The notes under the pieces are model-generated. The model saw only the letters and a program-made list of their open reading frames with translations. It was not told the origin of the DNA and did not search any database. From Macrococcoides goetzii (GTDB lineage Bacteria > Bacillota > Bacilli > Staphylococcales > Staphylococcaceae), in NCBI RefSeq assembly GCF_002742385.2, contig NZ_MJBI02000008.1:1-62110 (forward strand): DNA of 62,110 nucleotides, given 5' to 3'. Made by a program: the position numbers and the translations under genes. This document shows, in pieces, positions 27,521 to 36,289 of this stretch (position 1 is the stretch's first letter; each line of letters begins with the position of its first letter).

Positions 27521-27681
27521 GCTAGATGTTGATATATATTGTTTATCAACATCTATGACATGATATACTCCCGACCTTCATTGCTAGATGTTGATATATT
27601 CCGTTTATCAACATCTACGACATGATATATTCCCGATCTTCTTCGCTAGATGTTGATATATTCTGTTTATCAACATCTAGC
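27521..27681. repeat. Tandem 62-bp-period hairpin array, three copies
   Basis: Three hairpins begin at 27521, 27583 and 27645, exactly 62 bases apart. Each has arms TAGATGTTGATA / TATCAACATCTA (12 bp; 14 bp in copy 3) and a 9-base loop of form TAT-N4-TT. Units 1 and 2 differ at eight positions, all in the loop or linker and none in the arms. Copy 3 lies inside the NERD gene; copy 2 supplies its stop codon. No T-run follows, so these are not ordinary terminators. Confidence 0.92.
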
Positions 27682-28622
27682 GATGAGGTTCTATACTCTA
27701 CTGATGCTTCAAAAATTCCCTTCACTGTTTTCTTAACTGTATATTTGCGTCCTTTATTCTTTCCATACGTTTCAAATTCAGATTTCAGTACATTTCTAAT
27801 CGTTGTTTTACCTATACCGGTATATCTACTAATATCAGCCGTAGTTACAGCATCATTTTTCAGGATTTTTATCGTTCTAAATGCATCAAGTACCAATTTA
27901 TTTTTTGAAGTTTTATATCCACAATCACAACGTACAATTCTTTGACGTCCAGACACTATCGGCAAAAACTTTCGACATTCCGGACACTTCATACCTGGTT
28001 TTAAAGCATTGAAGGGATAATAATGTATGCGTTCATACTTACTATTAGGATGATGATGCTTTTTTAATAATTCTCCAATATATAGCTCTTCATTTGTCGG
28101 TTCACCCTTGCCTAACATTTTCACAATTCTTGAGACGTCTGTTGAATATAATAGCTTATCAGTATGTTCTAGCCCACTCAATTCAAATGTAGGATTTATA
28201 AATAACACATAACTTTTCACCTGATAATCGATATTATTTTTATAACAGAAATACTTTAACTTCTTCTCTGCTTTATCGAGTTGTACTAATGGATTGGCAT
28301 TCACATAATTATTCTCACTCACAAAGTTATTATTACTAAATGTATACGGTCCGGCAAAATTTTTTATATCAATATGTATAATAAATCTGTCTTTAATCAA
28401 CAAAAAGTCAAATTGCACTTCGCCATTACTCCTGATTCTCACATTCCATAACTTCACGCCGCCACGTGTACCTTTCAATGCCTCATAGCATATTCTCTCT
28501 CCCATATACCCACGTTCAAATGTATATAACTGTGATTCATCAAAACTGTCTAATTCTATACGATTCTTAACTTCCCACAAATATTGTTCATAATCACTAA
28601 AATCATATAATTTCAGGAACAT
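27615..28622 (-). CDS. NERD nuclease-related / zinc-ribbon / helix-turn-helix protein
   Basis: 335 residues. A NERD-type domain (about 35-150) has GYMGERICYEAL, DFLLIKDRFIIHIDIKNF (the D...D-x-K nuclease-like core) and surrounding strands. A zinc ribbon follows with CPEC and CDCG (about 213-235). Then comes a winged-helix-like stretch, ADISRYTGIGKTTIRNVL (about 264-281). The last 22 or so residues are encoded by the 62-bp repeat array, and the stop lies in a repeat arm. GAGGTG precedes the ATG. It splits the menEC and menFDHB groups. A DNA-acting role is inferred from domains; the partner is unknown. Confidence 0.78.
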   Translation of the reverse strand: MFLKLYDFSDYEQYLWEVKNRIELDSFDESQLYTFERGYMGERICYEALKGTRGGVKLWNVRIRSNGEVQFDFLLIKDRFIIHIDIKNFAGPYTFSNNNFVSENNYVNANPLVQLDKAEKKLKYFCYKNNIDYQVKSYVLFINPTFELSGLEHTDKLLYSTDVSRIVKMLGKGEPTNEELYIGELLKKHHHPNSKYERIHYYPFNALKPGMKCPECRKFLPIVSGRQRIVRCDCGYKTSKNKLVLDAFRTIKILKNDAVTTADISRYTGIGKTTIRNVLKSEFETYGKNKGRKYTVKKTVKGIFEASVEYRTSSLDVDKQNISTSSEEDREYIMS

Positions 28623-28696
28623 ATCATCACCTCACATATAATATACAAATGAACACAAAAATTAACAAATTAATTTTACGTAAATTTTGTTAACAA

Positions 28697-28722
28697 AAAA
28701 AGCACCCCAAAAAGGGTGCTTC
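28697..28722 (-). terminator. Terminator of the menFDHB operon
   Basis: Stem AGCACCC / GGGTGCT with a run of T on the minus strand, just past the menB stop. Confidence 0.85.
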
Positions 28723-28732
28723 ACTCTCTTGC

Positions 28733-29551
28733 TTATGGGAATTTAGGGAACTGATCGAAGTTCGGCTGACGTTTTTCTTTAAATGCGTCACGACCTTCTT
28801 TCGCTTCATCACTTGTGTAGTAAAGTAATGTAGCGTCACCAGCGAATTGTTGTAAACCAGCTAATCCATCAGTATCAGCATTCATCGCAGCTTTTAAGAA
28901 ACGTAATGCTGTTGGAGAATGTTGTAACATCTCTTTACACCATTTTACAGTTTCATCTTCAATTTGGTCTAAAGGTACTACTGTATTAACTAAGCCCATA
29001 TCTAATGCTTCCTGCGCATCATATTGACGGCATAAGTACCAGATTTCACGTGCTTTTTTATGTCCAACGATTCTTGCTAAGTAACCTGAACCATATCCAG
29101 CATCAAATGAACCTACTTTTGGTCCAGTTTGACCGAAACGAGCATTGTCAGCAGCGATTGTTAAGTCACATACGATGTGTAATACGTGTCCACCACCGAT
29201 TGCATAACCACGAACCATCGCTACAACTGGTTTAGGAATAACACGGATTAAACGTTGTAAATCTAATACGTTTAAACGTGGAATATTATCATCACCTACG
29301 TAACCACCATGGCCACGTACTTTTTGGTCGCCACCTGAACAGAATGCTAAGTCACCTTCACCTGTTAAGATGATTGCACCTACTCTTTGATCATCACGTG
29401 CACGAGAGAATGCATCGATCATTTCCATTACTGTATTCGGTGTAAACGCATTACGAACTTCCGGACGGTTGATCGTAATTTTAGCGATACCTTCAAAAAA
29501 TTCATATTTAATTTCTTTATACTCTTTTAATGTTTCCCAAACTCTAGTCAT
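28733..29551 (-). CDS. menB: 1,4-Dihydroxy-2-naphthoyl-CoA synthase
   Basis: 272 residues, crotonase fold. SGGDQKVRG oxyanion/active-site loop (about 72-80), [12 protein letters not shown], and the C-terminal FKEKRQPNF conserved in MenB. Cyclises o-succinylbenzoyl-CoA to DHNA-CoA. Overlaps menH by 8 bases but has its own GGAGG. Last gene of the operon. Confidence 0.96.
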   Translation of the reverse strand: MTRVWETLKEYKEIKYEFFEGIAKITINRPEVRNAFTPNTVMEMIDAFSRARDDQRVGAIILTGEGDLAFCSGGDQKVRGHGGYVGDDNIPRLNVLDLQRLIRVIPKPVVAMVRGYAIGGGHVLHIVCDLTIAADNARFGQTGPKVGSFDAGYGSGYLARIVGHKKAREIWYLCRQYDAQEALDMGLVNTVVPLDQIEDETVKWCKEMLQHSPTALRFLKAAMNADTDGLAGLQQFAGDATLLYYTSDEAKEGRDAFKEKRQPNFDQFPKFP

Positions 29552-30338
29552 GATTTTCCTCCTTGATAAACGATACTATTATTGTATCAAATATTTTTAA
29601 ATTCTCCACATGAATTGTATGACCCGCTTCAATTATCATATGACGGGCATCAGGCAGTACTTCTACCATACGTTTAGCGATTGATTCAAACTTCTTATCT
29701 AAACTTCCTGTAAGCAATAAGAGTGGTTTATTAAAGCTAGGTAAAAGCGGCCAGAGATTTGGTTGTCTGCCTGTTCCATATTCTCTTAATGCTTTAGCAA
29801 TACCTTGTGGTTTGTGATGCATTCTTATCTCACGCTGTCTTGTTTGAATTTCATCCGTTAGTGGCTGATATGTCTGAAATAATGATAGCTTTTCCCAGTG
29901 TTTAATAAATGCCGAATAATCTGTTTCTATCCAAATACTACGTTCTTCATCCTGCTGAATACGCTCTATTCTTAATTGCTCATCTTCAATTCCAGGCGTC
30001 GCACTTTCGATTATGAGTTTATCTATTAACTCAGGATAATGCAGTGCAGTAAATAGCGCTATGCGACCACCCATCGAATAACCATACAGAATGATTTCGG
30101 AATATTGATTTCTATAACGCGTTAATGTGTGTGTTAGCGATGCTGCGATAGCATCAAATGACCAAGTTTCATTCGTATTAAAAGCTGCTCCATGTCCTGG
30201 ACATTCTACTAATAACACATCCGTGTGGGACAACAGTCTTTCTTTTGCTGGAAGAAAGGTTTCAACGCTACCCAGGAATCCATGGATCATGACAATAAGA
30301 CTTTCTTTATCACGATTAAAATATTTATATTTCAGCAT
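29544..30338 (-). CDS. menH: SHCHC synthase
   Basis: 264 residues, alpha/beta hydrolase fold: IHGFLGS, nucleophile GYSMGG (Ser at about 93), and the C-terminal AGHTIHVEN His. Removes pyruvate from the MenD product (SEPHCHC) to give SHCHC. Overlaps menD by 14 bases. Confidence 0.92.
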   Translation of the reverse strand: MLKYKYFNRDKESLIVMIHGFLGSVETFLPAKERLLSHTDVLLVECPGHGAAFNTNETWSFDAIAASLTHTLTRYRNQYSEIILYGYSMGGRIALFTALHYPELIDKLIIESATPGIEDEQLRIERIQQDEERSIWIETDYSAFIKHWEKLSLFQTYQPLTDEIQTRQREIRMHHKPQGIAKALREYGTGRQPNLWPLLPSFNKPLLLLTGSLDKKFESIAKRMVEVLPDARHMIIEAGHTIHVENLKIFDTIIVSFIKEENHD

Positions 30339-31998
30339 TGAGTTTCGCCTTTAAAGTAGTAATTAATGCACTGTGTGCTTTCAAATTCTCTTCTCGGTCA
30401 GAAGTGATTTCAATAATATGACCGCTTGCTTTCGGTAATGTGATTTCATCAAATACATTAAATTTCTTATATTTAAAGTCATACAACTTTGCAGTATGTT
30501 CAAAATCGAGATTCAGCGGTGTGCCAAATAAACGTTCAAAATGCTTCTTATCTTCATACTGTGGTAAATAACTGAATATACCGCCACCATTATTATTCAT
30601 CACAACAATATTAATCATATGAGAATGGTGATATTCTGATAACATCTTCTGCATAACAAGACCGTTCATATCATGGAAGAATGAGATATCACCAATTATC
30701 AACGTCACCTTTTTATGACGCGACATTCCAAGCGCCGTACTCACAACACCGTCAATACCATTTGCACCTCGATTACAATACGGTTTACCTTCAAAGTTTG
30801 TAAAGAATGTATCACAATCTCTAATCGGCATACTGTTGCCCAGGAAAATGACTTCATTCTTCTTGATTTGTTTAAAGATCTGATACATCGCACTACCTTC
30901 GTCGAATATCGTTTGTGTGTGCTGCATAATGTGATTGATGACTAAATCATTTAATGTATGCCAGAATTTAATCCATGATTGATTGTTGACTGGTTTCTCT
31001 TCTGCGACTTGTCTAAAGAAGTCGTTTGCAGTAATTTCGATAAATAAGTCCGGCACTTTCGGAAATGTATTAGGCTGAATTCTTGGTTGAATTAAAATTT
31101 GTGGTGCTGTCTGTGCTTTAATCCACTGATTGATTGCTTTCGATACAACAGCGTTACCGACACGAATTATATAACCCGGCTGAATATCTTTAATGACTTT
31201 AAAGATACTGTCTCCTGTTGTCACCACATTTGGATGCTTTAAATCACGAATCTGACTAAGCGGGTCTGCAATAATCGGTATATTATGTATTGTAGAAAAG
31301 ACAAGTATCTGTGTTAAATCTTCCAGCTGACAATCACCGACGATTATAATGCCTTTTTCCTGACGAATGATTGGTTTGACTGTATTGACATCAAATGTCT
31401 TCTGATAACTAACCTGAACCTTTGGATTAATCGTCATCATTTCTGCCAGCTCAAAGTCCGGCATCAATGGTTCTCTGAAAGGTATATTGAAATGTACCGG
31501 GCCTTTCATCGGTCCACTGAAATAACGACTAGACTGCATCATTACAGCATCGATAAATTGTATCGATTCGTCTGTATCATCTGCGATTGGAAAGTCACGT
31601 TCATATTGTACAAAATTACTAAACATCCCTACTTGATTAATTGCCTGTGGTGCACCGACATTACGCAGTTCATGAGGTCTGTCACTCGTAATCACAACAA
31701 GCGGCATATGACTGATAAAACATTCAGACACTGCCGGGGTATAGTTACTTGCTGCAGTTCCAGATGTACAGAGTACTGCAACTGGTTTATTCGTTGCTTT
31801 CATTAGTCCAAGTGCATAGAAAGCTGCACTGCGTTCGTCTGGATGAATATACGTCTTCATCTTTGGATGAAGTTCACATGCTATCGCAACCGGTGTTGAG
31901 CGTGATCCGGGTGAAATCACTATCTCATGTACACCATAATCATATAATGATTTAACGAAATGAAACACTTGTTTAGTTAACGCGTCATTCATCTTCAT
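30325..31998 (-). CDS. menD: SEPHCHC synthase (menaquinone thiamine-diphosphate enzyme)
   Basis: 557 residues. N-terminal VISPGSRSTPVAIACE (about 22-37), RSAAFYALG with the catalytic glutamate region, and the ThDP/Mg site GDISFFHDMNGL followed by NNNGGGIFSYLP. Joins isochorismate with a 2-oxoglutarate-derived unit. Overlaps menF by 14 bases and menH by 14, so the operon is strongly coupled. Confidence 0.97.
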   Translation of the reverse strand: MKMNDALTKQVFHFVKSLYDYGVHEIVISPGSRSTPVAIACELHPKMKTYIHPDERSAAFYALGLMKATNKPVAVLCTSGTAASNYTPAVSECFISHMPLVVITSDRPHELRNVGAPQAINQVGMFSNFVQYERDFPIADDTDESIQFIDAVMMQSSRYFSGPMKGPVHFNIPFREPLMPDFELAEMMTINPKVQVSYQKTFDVNTVKPIIRQEKGIIIVGDCQLEDLTQILVFSTIHNIPIIADPLSQIRDLKHPNVVTTGDSIFKVIKDIQPGYIIRVGNAVVSKAINQWIKAQTAPQILIQPRIQPNTFPKVPDLFIEITANDFFRQVAEEKPVNNQSWIKFWHTLNDLVINHIMQHTQTIFDEGSAMYQIFKQIKKNEVIFLGNSMPIRDCDTFFTNFEGKPYCNRGANGIDGVVSTALGMSRHKKVTLIIGDISFFHDMNGLVMQKMLSEYHHSHMINIVVMNNNGGGIFSYLPQYEDKKHFERLFGTPLNLDFEHTAKLYDFKYKKFNVFDEITLPKASGHIIEITSDREENLKAHSALITTLKAKLNAEI

Positions 31999-33289
31999 TT
32001 ACTCCTAACATTTCTAACATCGGTTTAAATTTAATTTCTGTTTCATAAACTTCACTCTCTACAACACTCGACTTAACAATACCACATCCTGCATAGAGCA
32101 TCGCAGTGTTATCCTGGATAACCATCGAACGGATGGCAACGATAAACTCACCTTCATCATTTAAATCAACATATCCTAGGGGTGCACCGTAAAGACCACG
32201 CCCTTCATTTGCCTCCGCTAAGAAATCCATCGCCGCGCGTTTAGGAAAGCCACCCAGTGCAGGTGTTGGATGCAAACTTTCAGTTACTTCTAATAATCCA
32301 CCACGATTCAACTTCGCATTGATCGGTGTATATAAATGATAGAAAAATTGATTTTCTAATATATCCGGTGATTGTTTTAAAGTAATCTCATTTGTAAACG
32401 GTGCTAAATCTTCCTTTATACTTTCTACAACGATTTTATGTTCATATAGATTCTTTTCATCATCCAGTAACTTTTGTTTCGCATTATCAATACTTTTGCC
32501 CATCGTTCCGGCAATGGCATTTGTATGAAGGATGCCATCCTGCACCGCAACAAGCTGTTCAGGTGTCTTTGTAATAAATGTTTGTGCACCAGACTCTATT
32601 AAAGCAAAATAACTCACTTCATGATTTTTCATCGCCTGATTGATGAGTGGCAAAATATCAATATCTCTTTCCATCGTAATCTTTCTTTTTCTTGATAGCA
32701 CAACTTTTTCAAGTTTATCTTCCTGCATCATCGATATTGCTTTATGTGCATTAGATTTAAATAACTCCAGATCAATATCTTCAGCAGATATTATTTTGTT
32801 ATCAGGTACTTTGCCGCCAGTATGATGTCTTAATGCATCAATTATCTGTATTTTATCTGAAGACTGATCAACAAATATTATTGAAGCGTGTCCATTGCTT
32901 TCAATAATCTGTATTTTGGGAATGACGAAATGACTCTTTTCATAAGCAGAAAAATTTTTACTTTCATTATTATCAAACTGGAAGCCACCAAAAAGTTTTA
33001 ATTCATACTGCGAACCATTACCAATATATGCTGCATCCTGAACAATCGCCTTAAACTGTCGTTCGATAAGAACAGGATGAATCGTATCTGCTGTAAGTAC
33101 TGAATGATGACCGATACCGATTAACTTAAAAGATTTATCTTTATTGATAAAGACATAACGCTCTCCTGCAAATGCATGAAAATAATCCATGATCCATGCA
33201 ACATTTAGCTGGAAGTCTAAATCAAATTGTTCTATTTTCTTAATTTTATTCGTTGTTAAATGCGTCTCAAACTGTTGATTAATCGGCAC
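31985..33289 (-). CDS. menF: Isochorismate synthase
   Basis: 434 residues, chorismate-utilising family. HTNAIAGTMGKS, HPTPALGGFPKRAA and GAPLGYVD are the active-site blocks. Converts chorismate to isochorismate, the entry to menaquinone. GTG start with only a weak ribosome site (GAAGTG). First gene of menF-menD-menH-menB and divergent from menA. Confidence 0.94.
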   Translation of the reverse strand: MPINQQFETHLTTNKIKKIEQFDLDFQLNVAWIMDYFHAFAGERYVFINKDKSFKLIGIGHHSVLTADTIHPVLIERQFKAIVQDAAYIGNGSQYELKLFGGFQFDNNESKNFSAYEKSHFVIPKIQIIESNGHASIIFVDQSSDKIQIIDALRHHTGGKVPDNKIISAEDIDLELFKSNAHKAISMMQEDKLEKVVLSRKRKITMERDIDILPLINQAMKNHEVSYFALIESGAQTFITKTPEQLVAVQDGILHTNAIAGTMGKSIDNAKQKLLDDEKNLYEHKIVVESIKEDLAPFTNEITLKQSPDILENQFFYHLYTPINAKLNRGGLLEVTESLHPTPALGGFPKRAAMDFLAEANEGRGLYGAPLGYVDLNDEGEFIVAIRSMVIQDNTAMLYAGCGIVKSSVVESEVYETEIKFKPMLEMLGVNEDE

Positions 33290-33373
33290 ATGCTACACTT
33301 CTTTCACTTCAAAATAATATACTTACTATTTTAACATTATTCAATCATTATTGGACAAATTATGCTAGATTTG

Positions 33374-33402
33374 TTGACGATGACTATTATTAAATATAAA
33401 AT
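33374..33402 (+). promoter_or_regulatory. Likely menA promoter
   Basis: TTGACG (33374-33379), 17-base spacer, TAAAAT (33397-33402), about 30 bases before menA. Confidence 0.6.
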
Positions 33403-33432
33403 TTATACATTAAGAATAAAAGAGGTATGAAT

Positions 33433-34353
33433 ATGTCTGAACATTTACAACAACACACTGGTATTGCAAAGTATTATCACTTAATGCGACCACACACTTT
33501 AACAGCAAGTTTCGTACCTGTACTTGTCGGAACAGCATGCGCAAAATATTTCACTGATATCCGTATTGATTTATTGATTATCATGCTTATTGCCTGCTTA
33601 CTAATACAAGCGGCAACAAATATGTTTAATGAATATTTCGATTACAAACGTGGACTGGATGATCATACTTCAGTCGGAATCGGTGGTGCAATCGTAAGAA
33701 ATGGTATGAGTCCTAAGTCAGTATATAATTTAGCGATTGCTTTTTATATTATTGCCGCCATATTAGGTCTTTATATTTGTTCTCAATCGTCATGGTTAAT
33801 CTTACTTGTTGGAATTTTATGTATGGCAGTCGGTTATTTCTATACAGGTGGTCCCGTTCCAATTTCATGGACACCATTCGGTGAAATCTTTGCAGGATTC
33901 TTTATGGGATTTGTAATCATTATGATTACATTCTACATTCAGGTAGGACATCTAGAATGGTACCCTGCAATTATGTCAATTCCAGTTTCAATCAATATCG
34001 GCATGATTAATATGGCCAATAATATTCGTGACCGTGTAAAAGATAAAGCGAGCGGCAGAAAGACATATGTTATATTAGTCGGTAAAACAATCGCAATTAT
34101 CACAATGGCATTATTATACTTAATCAGTTTCCTTGTAGTACTGTATACAGTATTCTTTAAACCATATGGTTCACCATTCCTATTACTTGTATTGTTAAGC
34201 TTTAACTTACCAATCAAAGCAGTAAATCGCTTCTTTAAAGGCAATACACCGATTGAACTGATGCCTGCAATGAAAGTTACCGGACAATTCAACACCGTAT
34301 TCGGTTTCTTATTTGCACTAGGCTTATATCTCGCAGCATTAACTGCAATTTAA
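33433..34353 (+). CDS. menA: 1,4-Dihydroxy-2-naphthoate polyprenyltransferase
   Basis: About 306 residues, UbiA family, with 8-9 membrane helices. First prenyl-diphosphate motif NMFNEYFDYKRGLDD and second aspartate-rich region NNIRDRVKDKASGRKT. Attaches the isoprenoid tail to DHNA in the membrane. AGAGG sits correctly before ATG 33433, not before the ATG two codons earlier. Confidence 0.94.
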   Translation: MSEHLQQHTGIAKYYHLMRPHTLTASFVPVLVGTACAKYFTDIRIDLLIIMLIACLLIQAATNMFNEYFDYKRGLDDHTSVGIGGAIVRNGMSPKSVYNLAIAFYIIAAILGLYICSQSSWLILLVGILCMAVGYFYTGGPVPISWTPFGEIFAGFFMGFVIIMITFYIQVGHLEWYPAIMSIPVSINIGMINMANNIRDRVKDKASGRKTYVILVGKTIAIITMALLYLISFLVVLYTVFFKPYGSPFLLLVLLSFNLPIKAVNRFFKGNTPIELMPAMKVTGQFNTVFGFLFALGLYLAALTAI

Positions 34354-34355
34354 AA

Positions 34356-34391
34356 AAAATCGTGAGACTACAAAACAGTCTCAGATTTTTA
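34356..34391. terminator. Bidirectional terminator after menA
   Basis: AAAATC-G-TGAGACT pairs with AGTCTCAGATTTT. There is an A-run before and a T-run after, between convergent menA and the gene at 34402. Confidence 0.85.
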
Positions 34392-34401
34392 ATTACTTTT
34401 T

Positions 34402-34662
34402 TTATTTTTGATTGAAGAATTCTTTTAGTCTTGCTACAACTGCTTGTGCATCTTCTTCTGTGACATCACGTACACCAGATTTTGTTAAATCGATTACGTA
34501 GCTTTGTGCATCATAATGCACATCGATAGAAGTTCCGTTCACATCATAGCTGCGTGGTTGAATCTCCTGCACTTTATCTTCTTCGTGATTTTCACGGTAA
34601 TCAGAACCAAACTGGCCTAATTTAAGTTCAGCATATGATACGAGTTTATCGATATTCGCCAT
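34402..34662 (-). CDS. Conserved small soluble protein, unknown function
   Basis: 86 residues, acidic, with no membrane segment. Pattern suggests an N-terminal helix, a few strands (SIDVHYDAQSYVIDL) and a C-terminal helix. AGGGGG precedes the ATG. Fifteen bases downstream of the next gene, so probably cotranscribed with it. I do not recognise a family. Confidence 0.65.
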   Translation of the reverse strand: MANIDKLVSYAELKLGQFGSDYRENHEEDKVQEIQPRSYDVNGTSIDVHYDAQSYVIDLTKSGVRDVTEEDAQAVVARLKEFFNQK

Positions 34663-34677
34663 TGTTAATGTCCCCCT

Positions 34678-35145
34678 TTATATTGTCTCAGACATTTTAA
34701 TTCTAATAAATTCCACAATTTCAGGCAAGTTTTTACTTTTTATCATTCGTATAGTTACTGATTTTTCACTTAATTTCTTTCGTTTATATTTGAAGAATAA
34801 CTCTCCATATTCCCCTTCAGTATCAGGCTCAAAATCAATGTTTACTAAATCAGCATATTTAATTACTTCATAATATATACGCTTTGATTTCATTTTACTA
34901 TGGACCATAGAAATACGATCATCTAATAAAATAAACAAACCATGTTGATTCAAATTAATATGACTATAAGTCGCAAAATGAATCAGTTCCTTATTTTTAA
35001 TATCTTTGCAGATTACTTTTAATAATTTAATAAAGAAACGACGCTCAGATTTTTTAATTCTTTTAAAAATTTTTGAAAAGCGTTTATATCTAACTGGATA
35101 GTTAATTTCTGATAACACTTTACGTGTCGAAGCTTTATCTTTCAT
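34678..35145 (-). CDS. Basic protein with PH-like pattern, unknown function
   Basis: 155 residues. A very basic N-terminal half (RYKRFSKIFKRIKKSERRFF) is followed by a strand-rich part (HGLFILLDDRISMVHS, YYEVIKYADLVNIDFE) resembling bacterial PH-like domains. No membrane helix. AAGGTG precedes the ATG. First of a probable two-gene unit. Function not assignable. Confidence 0.55.
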   Translation of the reverse strand: MKDKASTRKVLSEINYPVRYKRFSKIFKRIKKSERRFFIKLLKVICKDIKNKELIHFATYSHINLNQHGLFILLDDRISMVHSKMKSKRIYYEVIKYADLVNIDFEPDTEGEYGELFFKYKRKKLSEKSVTIRMIKSKNLPEIVEFIRIKMSETI

Positions 35146-35311
35146 TTCATCACCTTATGATTTCTATTTTGTATTATAATTCACAATTAACTTTAGAAGT
35201 ATAATATTTGAATAAGTACATTATACATGCTTTCTACATTAAAAAATAGATAGTAAAGTAACTTTTATTTGTAGGTATATACGTAAAATAAACGTAGGTA
35301 TTAAACTAAAT

Positions 35312-35352
35312 AAAACTACTGATGATTTCATTAAAGAATCAACAGTAGTTTT
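35312..35352 (-). terminator. Terminator of the large tRNA cluster
   Basis: Sixteen-base arms 35312-35327 and 35337-35352 with one mismatch, followed on the minus strand by TTTTATTTA. Confidence 0.8.
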
Positions 35353-35361
35353 ATTATTTAA

Positions 35362-35450
35362 CGGATCGTGAGAGATTCGAACTCTCGAAACGCTTGTGAC
35401 GTTTACACACTTTCCAGGCGTGCTCCTTCGGCCAACTCGGACAACGATCC
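35362..35450 (-). tRNA. tRNA-Ser(GGA)
   Basis: 89 bases. Acceptor GGATCGT / ACGATCC, a long variable arm as in serine tRNAs, TTCGAAT T-loop, anticodon GGA. CCA is not encoded. Last of the eight-gene cluster, after an internal hairpin. Confidence 0.95.
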
Positions 35451-35464
35451 ATAATAATTAAAAA

Positions 35465-35492
35465 AATCAGAAGCGATATTTCACTTCTGATT
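35465..35492 (-). terminator. Internal terminator-like hairpin between tRNA-Glu and tRNA-Ser
   Basis: AATCAGAAG / CTTCTGATT (35465-35473 with 35484-35492) is followed on the minus strand by TTTTTTT. It would end most transcripts before tRNA-Ser. Confidence 0.75.
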
Positions 35493-35495
35493 ATA

Positions 35496-35567
35496 TGACC
35501 CCTACGGGATTCGAACCCGTGTTACCGCCGTGAAAGGGCGGTGTCTTAACCGCTTGACCAAGGGGCC
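35496..35567 (-). tRNA. tRNA-Glu(UUC)
   Basis: 72 bases. Acceptor GGCCCCT / AGGGGTC, anticodon TTC in CCCTTTCACGG, T-loop TTCGAAT. CCA not encoded. Confidence 0.95.
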
Positions 35568-35571
35568 TAAA

Positions 35572-35646
35572 TGGCTCCACAGGTAGGACTCGAACCTACG
35601 ACCGATCGGTTAACAGCCGATAGCTCTACCACTGAGCTACTGTGGA
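35572..35646 (-). tRNA. tRNA-Asn(GUU), copy 1
   Basis: 75 bases including encoded CCA. Acceptor TCCACAG / CTGTGGA, anticodon GTT in GGCTGTTAACC. Identical over its full length to copy 2 at 37543-37617. Confidence 0.96.
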
Positions 35647-35653
35647 ATAATAA

Positions 35654-35727
35654 TGGAGCGGGTGATCGGAATCGAACCGACAACATCAGCTTGGAAGGCT
35701 GAGGTTTTACCACTAAACTACACCCGC
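35654..35727 (-). tRNA. tRNA-Gly(UCC)
   Basis: 74 bases including CCA. Acceptor GCGGGTG / CACCCGC, anticodon TCC in GCCTTCCAAGC. Confidence 0.95.
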
Positions 35728-35735
35728 GTTACAAA

Positions 35736-35812
35736 TGGGGCGACTGATGGGAATCGAACCCACGAGTGTCGGAACCACAATCCGATGCGTTAACCACTTC
35801 GCCACAATCGCC
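35736..35812 (-). tRNA. tRNA-His(GUG)
   Basis: 77 bases including CCA. Anticodon GTG in GGATTGTGGTTCC, and the extra 5' G expected of tRNA-His. Confidence 0.95.
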
Positions 35813-35829
35813 AAATTTATTTAAAAAGA

Positions 35830-35902
35830 TGGCTCAGGACGGAATCGAACCGCCGACACATGGATTTTCAATCCATTGCTCTACCGACTGAGCTACTGAG
35901 CC
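35830..35902 (-). tRNA. tRNA-Phe(GAA)
   Basis: 73 bases. Acceptor GGCTCAG / CTGAGCC, anticodon GAA in GGATTGAAAATCC. CCA not encoded. Confidence 0.95.
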
Positions 35903-35906
35903 AAAA

Positions 35907-35982
35907 TGGCGGTCCCGACGGGAATCGAACCCGCGATCTCCTGCGTGACAGGCAGGCATGTTAACCGCTACACCACGGGACC
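35907..35982 (-). tRNA. tRNA-Asp(GUC)
   Basis: 76 bases including CCA. Acceptor GGTCCCG / CGGGACC, anticodon GTC in GCCTGTCACGC. Confidence 0.95.
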
Positions 35983-35989
35983 ACTTTAA

Positions 35990-36063
<74 letters not shown>

Positions 36064-36102
36064 ATAATAATATGTTGTCTCTCGTAAAAAGAGTACTTTT
36101 AA

Positions 36103-36131
36103 AATATATCATTTTAAGTTTGTGAACGCAA
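36103..36131 (-). promoter_or_regulatory. Possible promoter of the large tRNA cluster
   Basis: On the minus strand: TTGCGT (36126-36131), 17-base spacer, extended -10 TGATATATT (TATATT at 36103-36108), about 40 bases before tRNA-fMet. The -35 match is weak. The rest of 36064-36240 shows nothing I can name. Confidence 0.45.
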
Positions 36132-36242
36132 CATTAAAAAAGTGTAAATTTTATCTTTAGAGGCGGTTTGCATCCGAATATTGTATAAAAGGGTGTTTTT
36201 AATATTGTTGCTGAATATCTAACTTATACTAACCATTATAAA

Positions 36243-36268
36243 ACCAGACATGTTAATACATGTCTGGT
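36243..36268 (-). terminator. Terminator of the panE-like gene
   Basis: Perfect 11-bp stem ACCAGACATGT / ACATGTCTGGT with loop TAAT; only a short TTTT follows on the minus strand. Confidence 0.7.
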
Positions 36269-36289
36269 CAGAAATCAAAATCCATTCTA

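Noticed and set aside
36064-36289. 5S or other structural RNA next to the tRNA cluster
   Set aside because: AT-rich, no conserved rRNA segment; only a weak promoter and a terminator.
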